NCBI GenBank assembly: GCA_964437825.1
Contig: CAYTIH010000045.1
Span: 1-20,776 of the forward strand
Reading direction: 5' to 3'
Origin: JBJFCE01 sp964437825
Lineage (GTDB): Bacteria > Bacillota > Clostridia > Lachnospirales > Lachnospiraceae
DNA: 20,776 bases
In this document: positions 7,723 to 14,257 of the stretch, piece after piece
How the letters are laid out: every line of letters begins with the position of its first letter
How positions within the stretch are numbered: position 1 is the first letter of the stretch
The notes under the pieces: model-generated
The model's database searches: none
Told to the model about the DNA's origin: nothing
Seen by the model: only the letters and a program-made list of their open reading frames with translations
Translations under genes and position numbers: made by a program

Positions 7723-7805
7723 GCCGGCATGTCGGAATGGCAGACGAGGCAGACTCAAAATCTGTTGGTGGCAGCACCGTGTGGGTTCAAGTCCCACTGC
7801 CGGCA
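7723..7805 (+). tRNA. tRNA-Leu (anticodon CAA)
   Basis: An 83-base class II tRNA. The acceptor stem is GCCGGCA (7723-7729) with TGCCGGC (7798-7804) and discriminator A at 7805. The D arm is TCG/CGA with a GG-containing loop. The anticodon stem GCAGA/TCTGT encloses the loop CTCAAAA, which gives anticodon CAA (7756-7758) and decodes UUG. A long variable arm follows, as expected for Leu. The T arm is GTGGG/CCCAC around TTCAAGT. The 3' CCA is not encoded, so it must be added by the CCA enzyme. Confidence 0.97.
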
Positions 7806-7810
7806 CTGGG

Positions 7811-7845
7811 AACCTTATGAATCTTAGGATTTGTAAGGTTTTTTT
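7811..7845 (+). terminator. Rho-independent terminator after tRNA-Leu
   Basis: AACCTTA (7811-7817) pairs with TAAGGTT (7834-7840), followed by further T to 7845. The 16-base loop is long and contains TATGAATC, which can instead pair with GATTCATA at 7846-7853. Confidence 0.7.
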
Positions 7846-7875
7846 GATTCATAGGAAATTCCTATGAATCAAAAA
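7841..7875. repeat. perfect 17-bp palindrome
   Basis: TTTTTGATTCATAGGAA (7841-7857) and TTCCTATGAATCAAAAA (7859-7875) are exact reverse complements around one central base. T precedes and A follows the stem, the opposite order to a terminator on either strand. A third near copy, CCTTATGAATC with one extra T, lies at 7813-7823 in the terminator loop. The spacer 7876-7942 shows nothing further beyond GCCGAAAA twice (7905 and 7931). Confidence 0.85.
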
Positions 7876-7942
7876 TATGATCGCACTGCGGCAGAGCGGA
7901 AGACGCCGAAAAGAAATGCTTTATTTATGCGCCGAAAAAGCT

Positions 7943-7948
7943 TATAAT
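7943..7948 (+). promoter_or_regulatory. weak candidate promoter for the chemoreceptor gene
   Basis: TATAAT lies 60 bases upstream of the ATG with only TTTATT (7920-7925) at the -35 position. A GCCGAAAA at 7931-7938 resembles the -10 part of a flagellar sigma-28 promoter, but no TAAA element lies at the right distance, so which sigma factor reads it is open. Confidence 0.35.
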
Positions 7949-8007
7949 AATAGTGATATCTATGTGGAACGAATGGGGTTGAATTATATGGTTTGGGGAG
8001 AAAAAGT

Positions 8008-10350
8008 ATGGCAAAAGAGAAGAAAGGCTTGATATTCAAAAGACATGTAAACGAAGATGATACCGCCGGGAGAGAAGAACTTCATCAAGAAGACAATGGC
8101 GCTGAAGCGTTGACGGAGAATGGGAATGCAGAAGAAGCGTTTCCGGAGCAAGGAGAAGCAGCAGAAGCGTTCACGGAGCAGGGAGGCGCCTTCGGAGAAG
8201 GGAACGGAGCAGAACAGCAAAAAGAGTTTAAAGAACCAAAAGAGAAACGGCCTTCCCGAACCGTCAGAAAACTCACCTTTGACAGTCTGATTACCAGAAT
8301 GATTGCATCTTTTATGATCTTGATTGTCATGATCCTGCTTTTGGGAACGGTTTCTTATTTGGCGGCAAAAAAGATGATCAGCGCCGAGGTAAAAACATCT
8401 CTGAAAGAAACGGTATCGGCAAAGGGAAGTTACCTTGAACTGGGATTGCAGCAGATTGATGATCAGATGATTGAAATTCTGAGCATGGACGAGATGGCTG
8501 CTTATTATTTGAATCAGAATCTGGATATCAATTCGCTGACACAGGAACAGAAAACGGCAAAAGGTGAGATTGAATCAAAGATTCAAAATATAAAGGCAAT
8601 ATCGGAATTTGTGTATCATATCTATCTGATCAGTGATGTTGCGAGCGGACTGACAACGACCCCGGCTAAGCTGACGGATAATTTTTATGACAGATTTGTT
8701 GAATCTGAGGAAGGCAATATCATTACACAAGCCTCAGAGAAGTACGGATATCTTGGGGAGCACGCCTTTTTGGAAGCATCGGTTGCGGAAAAAGAGGATA
8801 CGTTTGTCAGTTCCGAATATGCCATCAGCTTATGGCGTAAGGTGAATATGAAAACCAATGTCATTCTGATTGTGGATATTGACAGATCTGTCATTTATGA
8901 GGCGCTTTCAGAACTGAACAATGGGGATGGCAGCTATACTGCGTTTATTACATCGGATGGAAATGAAACGGTATATTGCGGAAGCGATTCCGGGGAAGCT
9001 GCCGCGGCTCAGGAGCTTCCGGTATTTCATGAGTTAAGTGCATATCAGAAAGCAGCAGCCTCCGAGACAACGGATGGATACAGTGAGATTACATGGCAGG
9101 GAAAATCATATGTCTTTGTATATTCCAAAATAGGAAGTACGGGAGCTATGCTGATAACGCTTGTACCGACCAGCCACTTTTTAGGTTCTACCAAAACAAT
9201 TCAGGCCATCACATTTTTGATGGTACTTGTAGCATTCATAATAGCGGTTATTATGTGTGTATTTTTATCAAGATCCTTAAGCAGGGGCGTCGCGGATATT
9301 ACAGGACCGCTTGACAGTGCCTCCAAGGGAGATTTTACGGTATCCTTGGAAATAAAACGAAAAGATGAATTCGGACAAATTGCCGGTAGTATTGCCAATA
9401 TGATCAGCGGCGTCAGAAAGCTGATTGCTGAGGTCAAAGAAGTCATGGAAACGGTGAAGAATGCTTCCGAACTTGTCGGAGATAATACAAACAGACTGAT
9501 TGAATCCTGTAATGAAATTTCAACTGCGATTGGGGAAATTGAGAATGGCGTTACCGTACAGGCGGACGATGCGCAGGAGTGCGTTGTTCAGGTAAATACG
9601 TTGTCCGATCAGATTCGTACGGTATATGAATATACGGATGAGATTACCAGAATCTCCGAAGATGCAAACAATACGATTTCGGAGGGCATGGAGGTCATAG
9701 AGGATCTGAATGTCAAATCCAAAGCGACGGAAGATATTACAGGCGCGATTCAGAAGGATATTGTTTCACTGAGTGAACAGACCAAGGCCATCGGAAATTT
9801 TGCTAATATGATTAACGAAATTGCTTTTCAGACAAATCTTCTTTCACTCAATGCTTCCATTGAAGCGGCAAGAGCGGGAGATGCAGGCAGGGGCTTTTCC
9901 GTTGTGGCGGAAGAGATTCGTAATCTTGCGGATCAGTCCTTAAAGGCTGCGAAGCAGATCGGAGGCATTGTGGAAGAGATTCAGAATCAGACAGCCCAGA
10001 CGGTGGATGCGGTACATAAAGCAGGAGATATCGTTGCTTCCCAGAGCGGCTCTTTGGATAATACGCTGGATGCTTTCCACAAGGTGAATGATCGTGTAAC
10101 CATGATGGTTGAGAATCTTTCCAAAATTACAGAGGGCATGGAGCTGATTGAACATACCAAGAAGGAAGCCGTAAATGCCATTATGAACATTTCAGCAGTA
10201 TCACAGGAAAACAGCGCCAATTCCGTCCAGGTGGATGCAAATGCCAAAAAACAAAAGGAATTTGCCGAGGAATTAAGAAAGACGGTTGAGATACTTGAAG
10301 ATAAGGCAGGACAGATGGAAGGAACCGTGAGCCTCTTAAAGGTCGAGTAG
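8008..10350 (+). CDS. methyl-accepting chemotaxis protein with a cytoplasmic N-terminal extension
   Basis: A transmembrane receptor of 780 residues that passes ligand signals to CheA/CheW/CheV. The ATG at 8008 follows GGGGAG by seven bases; an upstream in-frame TTG at 7993 has no ribosome site. Residues 1 to about 90 are Glu/Gln/Gly-rich and probably disordered, with three near repeats (EALTENG, EAFPEQG, EAFTEQG). TM1 is about 97-118, followed by an outside sensor of about 275 residues that looks Cache-like (DGYSEITWQGKSYVFVYS near its end), TM2 (about 400-422), HAMP (to about 475) and the signalling hairpin. The tip near 602-640 reads EIAFQTNLLSLNASIEAARA, then GRGFSVVAEEIRNLA. The long segment before TM1 is unusual, since most receptors begin a few residues before TM1. 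A hairpin terminator follows. The ligand is unknown. Confidence 0.93.
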   Translation: MAKEKKGLIFKRHVNEDDTAGREELHQEDNGAEALTENGNAEEAFPEQGEAAEAFTEQGGAFGEGNGAEQQKEFKEPKEKRPSRTVRKLTFDSLITRMIASFMILIVMILLLGTVSYLAAKKMISAEVKTSLKETVSAKGSYLELGLQQIDDQMIEILSMDEMAAYYLNQNLDINSLTQEQKTAKGEIESKIQNIKAISEFVYHIYLISDVASGLTTTPAKLTDNFYDRFVESEEGNIITQASEKYGYLGEHAFLEASVAEKEDTFVSSEYAISLWRKVNMKTNVILIVDIDRSVIYEALSELNNGDGSYTAFITSDGNETVYCGSDSGEAAAAQELPVFHELSAYQKAAASETTDGYSEITWQGKSYVFVYSKIGSTGAMLITLVPTSHFLGSTKTIQAITFLMVLVAFIIAVIMCVFLSRSLSRGVADITGPLDSASKGDFTVSLEIKRKDEFGQIAGSIANMISGVRKLIAEVKEVMETVKNASELVGDNTNRLIESCNEISTAIGEIENGVTVQADDAQECVVQVNTLSDQIRTVYEYTDEITRISEDANNTISEGMEVIEDLNVKSKATEDITGAIQKDIVSLSEQTKAIGNFANMINEIAFQTNLLSLNASIEAARAGDAGRGFSVVAEEIRNLADQSLKAAKQIGGIVEEIQNQTAQTVDAVHKAGDIVASQSGSLDNTLDAFHKVNDRVTMMVENLSKITEGMELIEHTKKEAVNAIMNISAVSQENSANSVQVDANAKKQKEFAEELRKTVEILEDKAGQMEGTVSLLKVE

Positions 10351-10375
10351 AGTAAAAAACAGTAATTCGTATCAG

Positions 10376-10409
10376 GATAGTCCGGGAATTTTGCCGGACT
10401 ATCTTTTTT
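10376..10409 (+). terminator. Rho-independent terminator after the chemoreceptor
   Basis: A perfect 10-bp stem, GATAGTCCGG (10376-10385) and CCGGACTATC (10394-10403), an eight-base loop and six T. Confidence 0.93.
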
Positions 10410-10499
10410 GTGTATCCTTCTTTTCATTTTACTGTATTTAGTGTAAAATAGTATAGAATGTGTAAAACTGATGATTGAACAGTTTAAAGGTGACAGATT

Positions 10500-10823
10500 A
10501 TGATGGTATGTGTCGAAATTCAGCATAAGATTGCAGCATTTCTGAAAAACGAACTGGACGAGAGAGATACGGAAGACTTTGTGGAACATATCAGAAGATG
10601 TGATTCCTGCAGGGAGGAACTGGCGATTCAGTATTTGGTTACGGAGGGTATGCGCCGCCTGGAGGATGGAAGTACGTTTGATTTAAACAGAGAACTGAAG
10701 GAAAAGCTGGAATATACACTACGCCGGATCAGGCGCAAGAAATTTTTTAACCGTATGATGCTGTCGCTTGAAATTGCATCGGTATTTGTGACTGCGGTAT
10801 TAGCCGCGTTTGTTTTGTATTAA
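10500..10823 (+). CDS. small zf-HC2 (anti-sigma-like) membrane protein
   Basis: A 107-residue protein. The N-terminal half carries the His30-x3-Cys34-x2-Cys37 signature (HIRRCDSCREEL) with a further Cys at position 4, the pattern of the zinc-binding anti-sigma (ZAS, zf-HC2) domain. An Arg-rich segment (RRIRRKKFFNR) precedes one hydrophobic helix (about 88-107) that ends the protein, so the domain is held at the inner face of the membrane with nothing outside. Family members often bind ECF sigma factors, but no sigma factor gene is adjacent and there is no sensor domain. AAAGGTG lies about eight bases before the first of two consecutive ATG codons. It lies 83 bases upstream of polA with no terminator between. 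Its role is open; a docking or partner-binding function is possible. Confidence 0.75.
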   Translation: MMVCVEIQHKIAAFLKNELDERDTEDFVEHIRRCDSCREELAIQYLVTEGMRRLEDGSTFDLNRELKEKLEYTLRRIRRKKFFNRMMLSLEIASVFVTAVLAAFVLY

Positions 10824-10860
10824 TGGATAGGGTAATATAAAGCGGCATCGGGAACACTGC

Positions 10861-10889
10861 TTGATAGGGTGTTTTACAGCCGGTATTAT
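10861..10889 (+). promoter_or_regulatory. candidate sigma-A promoter for polA
   Basis: TTGATA (10861-10866), a 17-base spacer and TATTAT (10884-10889) each match consensus at five of six positions. Transcription would start near 10896, only about ten bases before the ATG and inside the AGGGA ribosome site, so the leader would be very short. Transcripts from the upstream small gene may supply the full ribosome site. Confidence 0.45.
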
Positions 10890-10906
10890 ATTGTAGGGAT
10901 TCTCAT

Positions 10907-13630
10907 ATGAGTAAAATTGTTTTGATTGACGGACATAGTATATTAAACCGTGCATTTTATGGAGTGCCGAATCTGACTAATTCCGAGGGACTTCATACCA
11001 ATGCAGTGTACGGCTTTCTCAATATTATGCTGCATATTTTGGAGGAAGAAAAGCCGGATTATTTGACTGTGGCCTTTGACGTACATGCCAAAACCTTCCG
11101 GCATGAAATTTATGAGGCTTATAAGGGGACAAGAAAACCGATGCCGGAGGAACTGCGGGAGCAGGTTCCGGTGATCAAAGAGGTTTTACAGTCCATGGGA
11201 GTCTGTCTGATCGAAAAGGCGGGCCTTGAGGCGGATGATCTGCTTGGAACGATTGCGAAAAAAGCGGAAGCGGAGGGGATGGAGGTATCCCTGGTATCCG
11301 GGGACCGGGATTTATTACAGATTGCTTCCGACCATATTAAGATCCGCATTCCCAAAACGAAGGGAAACCGGACGGAGGTTGAGGATTATTATGCCGCCGA
11401 TGTGGAGTGTGTGTATCAGGTAGACCCTGTCGGCTTTATTGATTTAAAGGCACTGATGGGAGATACGGCGGATAATATTCCGGGCGTTCCCAAAGTGGGA
11501 CAAAAGACTGCGGCTGATTTGATGGTGCGCTTTGGCTCTCTTGACAATATCTATGCCCATGTGGATGAAATTGAGAAAAAGAGCGTCAGGGAAAGCCTGA
11601 TTCAAAATAAAGAGCTTGCTGATTTAAGCAAGGTTTTGGCAACGATCAATACAAAAGCAGAGTTTGAGTATTCTTTCGAAAATGCAAAGCTCGGAAATTT
11701 GTTTACCAAGGAAGCGTATGCCTGCTTTAAAAAGCTGGAGTTTAAGAATTTCCTTTCTAGGTTTGCGCAGAGCCAGAAGGAAGAAAACGGCGTACAGCAG
11801 CGGCTTCATCTCATAGAGAGCATGAAAGAACTGCAGGATGCCGTCAAGGCCTGCAAAGGCAGCGTAACGGCCATATCACATGTATATCTGCCGGCCGATG
11901 ATTCCATGCTGCAAAACGGAGCCGACGGTCAGATCTCTTTTGATTTTTCCGAGAAAAAGGAGCGATTGATCTTACTATTCTCCGTCAATGGAGAGGATAT
12001 ATGGCTTGTGGACTCGGATGGTCTTGTAGGAATGGAAGGGATCCGGGAGAAGTTCTCATCGCTGTATGAAAAAGACGGTACGGGGATGCTTGTTTCCCAT
12101 AACTGCAAGAAATTATATTCTGTGTTAAAGCCGGAAGAAAACAGAACGGCAGCGGAAATCGGACGGCATTTTTTTGATACCGTCATTGCCGCATATCTGC
12201 TAAACCCGCTTAAAAATGATTATGCGCCGGAGGATATTGCCTCCGAACACTGCGGCATGAGTATGCAGAGTTATCGGGAGCTGTTCGGTAAATTAAGCGA
12301 AAGAGAAGTACTGACCCAAAAAAAGGAAGAATATATCTCTTATTTGATGAATGAGGTTACAGCCGCTGCCCTGGCTTATCCGGTGTTGAAAGAAAAATTA
12401 AAGCAGACCGAAATGGAGCAGCTGTTCACAGAGACGGAAATGCCGTTATCCTATGTCCTTTATGATATGGAGCAGGCGGGAATCAGGATTAAGCCGGAGG
12501 AACTAAAGGCGTACGGCAATACGCTGGCAAAACGCATTACGGTATTGGAGCAGTCGATTTATGAGCAGGCCGGCATGAAATTTAACATTAATTCACCCAA
12601 GCAGTTAGGCGAGATTTTATTTGATCAGATGAAGCTGCCGGGTGGAAAAAAGACGAAAACAGGATATTCTACGGCTGCGGATGTACTCGAAAAGCTGGCT
12701 GTGGATGTTCCTTTTGTAAAAGATATTCTGGAATACCGGGGGCTTGCCAAATTAAAGTCCACTTATGCGGACGGATTGGCTGTTTACGTGGGAGCGGAAA
12801 ACCGGATTCATACGACTTTTAACCAAACCATTACGGCGACGGGGAGAATCAGCTCCACGGAACCGAATTTGCAGAATATTCCGATGAGAATGGAGCTTGG
12901 CAGGCTGATTCGTAAGATTTTCGTCCCAAAGGATGGATTTTTGTTTATGGATGCGGACTATTCCCAAATAGAGCTCCGTATCCTGGCGCATATGGCGGAT
13001 GACCAGGAGCTGATCGAGGCATATCAGCAGGATCAGGATATTCATAGAATTACAGCCTCCAAGGTATTTCATACTCCGTTTGAAGAAGTCACGGATCTGC
13101 AAAGAAGAAATGCGAAGGCAGTAAATTTCGGAATTGTTTATGGCATTAGTTCATTCGGACTCAGTCAGGATTTAAGTATCAGCAGAAAAGAAGCGTCTGA
13201 ATATATTGAACAGTATTTTGCGACATATCCGGGGGTGAAGCGTTATCTGGATCAGGCTGTGGCAGATGCAAAGGAAAAAGGATACAGCATAACCATGTAC
13301 GGAAGGAGACGCCCGATTCCGGAGCTGAAATCTTCTAATTATATGCAGAGACAGTTTGGAGAGCGGGTGGCTATGAACGCACCGATTCAGGGAACGGCCG
13401 CCGATATTATGAAAATAGCCATGATCCATGTGTTTGACAGACTCAAAGCGGAAGGCCTTAAATCGCGCCTGATCTTGCAGATTCACGATGAGCTTCTGAT
13501 CGAAACCGAGCCGTCGGAGCAGGAGAGGGTGAAGGAAATTCTCTCAGGAGAAATGGAACATGCAGCGGATCTTTTAGTGGACCTGGCCGTTGATCTGCAT
13601 ACGGGCAGCAATTGGTATGATGCAAAATAG
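10907..13630 (+). CDS. polA: DNA polymerase I
   Basis: A repair and Okazaki-fragment polymerase of 907 residues. The N-terminal 5' nuclease domain (about 1-290) carries DGHSILNRAFYG, LEADDLLGT, SGDRDLLQ and the GDTADNIPGVPKVG helix-hairpin-helix. The middle domain (about 310-480) corresponds to the 3'-5' exonuclease but lacks the DxE motif of proofreading enzymes at its start; only a later DTVIAAYLLNP motif is kept. It is therefore probably inactive, as in Bacillus and Thermus PolI. The polymerase domain holds motif A (ADYSQIELRILAHM, catalytic Asp684), the O-helix RRNAKAVNFGIVYG (Lys737) and motif C QIHDELLIE (Asp861). AGGGA lies seven bases before the ATG. coaE starts 18 bases after the stop, which suggests an operon. 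Confidence 0.97.
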   Translation: MSKIVLIDGHSILNRAFYGVPNLTNSEGLHTNAVYGFLNIMLHILEEEKPDYLTVAFDVHAKTFRHEIYEAYKGTRKPMPEELREQVPVIKEVLQSMGVCLIEKAGLEADDLLGTIAKKAEAEGMEVSLVSGDRDLLQIASDHIKIRIPKTKGNRTEVEDYYAADVECVYQVDPVGFIDLKALMGDTADNIPGVPKVGQKTAADLMVRFGSLDNIYAHVDEIEKKSVRESLIQNKELADLSKVLATINTKAEFEYSFENAKLGNLFTKEAYACFKKLEFKNFLSRFAQSQKEENGVQQRLHLIESMKELQDAVKACKGSVTAISHVYLPADDSMLQNGADGQISFDFSEKKERLILLFSVNGEDIWLVDSDGLVGMEGIREKFSSLYEKDGTGMLVSHNCKKLYSVLKPEENRTAAEIGRHFFDTVIAAYLLNPLKNDYAPEDIASEHCGMSMQSYRELFGKLSEREVLTQKKEEYISYLMNEVTAAALAYPVLKEKLKQTEMEQLFTETEMPLSYVLYDMEQAGIRIKPEELKAYGNTLAKRITVLEQSIYEQAGMKFNINSPKQLGEILFDQMKLPGGKKTKTGYSTAADVLEKLAVDVPFVKDILEYRGLAKLKSTYADGLAVYVGAENRIHTTFNQTITATGRISSTEPNLQNIPMRMELGRLIRKIFVPKDGFLFMDADYSQIELRILAHMADDQELIEAYQQDQDIHRITASKVFHTPFEEVTDLQRRNAKAVNFGIVYGISSFGLSQDLSISRKEASEYIEQYFATYPGVKRYLDQAVADAKEKGYSITMYGRRRPIPELKSSNYMQRQFGERVAMNAPIQGTAADIMKIAMIHVFDRLKAEGLKSRLILQIHDELLIETEPSEQERVKEILSGEMEHAADLLVDLAVDLHTGSNWYDAK

Positions 13631-13648
13631 CTGAATTGGATGAAAAGC

Positions 13649-14257
13649 ATGAAAATTATAGGAATTACAGGCGGAGTCGGCTCCGGTAAAACGGAGCTGC
13701 TGCGTTACATAAAGGAGCGTTATTCCTGCCGGATGATTCTGGCGGATCAGGCGGCGCATCAGGTGGAGCAGAAAGGCGGGTTATGCTATGAAAAGCTGCT
13801 TTTGCTCCTTGGAGATGATATCTGCGGCTCGGACGGACAGATTCTGAAAGCGAAAATGGCGGAGCGGATTTTCGCTGATCAGGAGCTGTTAACGCGTGTC
13901 AACGAAATCGTCCATCCGGCGGTGAAGCAGTATATTTTGGAGGAAATCCGAAAGGAGAAGGAAAAGGGTGTTATTTCTTTTTTCTTTATTGAAGCGGCGC
14001 TGCTGATTGAAGACCGCTATGACCTGATTTGCGATGAGCTTTGGTATATTTATGCGGATCAGGAAGTCAGAAGGAGGCGCCTGAAGGCTTCCAGAGGCTA
14101 TGAGGACAAAAAAATAGATGCCATTATGGCAAGACAGCTGCCGGAAGATGAATTCCGGAAGCATTGCAGCGTGGTAATTGATAACAGTAAAACACTTGCC
14201 CATGCATATGGGCAGATCGATGCGGCGTTAGGAGGAATCCGGGATGGAAACAGGTAA
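13649..14257 (+). CDS. coaE: dephospho-CoA kinase
   Basis: It phosphorylates the 3' hydroxyl of dephospho-CoA, the last step of coenzyme A synthesis. With 202 residues it has the family length. The Walker A loop ITGGVGSGKTELL lies at the N-terminus, LADQAAHQV supplies the conserved acidic residue, and VNEIVHPAV and RLKASRGYEDKKIDAIMARQ match the CoA-binding and lid regions. Two ATG codons are in frame. The one at 13649 is preferred because TGGA lies eight bases upstream; the ATG at 13640 has its ribosome site abutting it and would add three residues. The gene follows polA by 18 bases, and its last 14 bases overlap the next gene, which suggests coupled translation. Confidence 0.93.
   Translation: MKIIGITGGVGSGKTELLRYIKERYSCRMILADQAAHQVEQKGGLCYEKLLLLLGDDICGSDGQILKAKMAERIFADQELLTRVNEIVHPAVKQYILEEIRKEKEKGVISFFFIEAALLIEDRYDLICDELWYIYADQEVRRRRLKASRGYEDKKIDAIMARQLPEDEFRKHCSVVIDNSKTLAHAYGQIDAALGGIRDGNR

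Noticed and set aside
7841..7875. Bidirectional terminator
   Set aside because: The T run precedes and the A run follows the stem on the + strand, which is the wrong order for termination on either strand.
7905..7938. Flagellar sigma-28 promoter for the chemoreceptor
   Set aside because: GCCGAAAA occurs twice, but no TAAA lies about 15 bases upstream of either copy.
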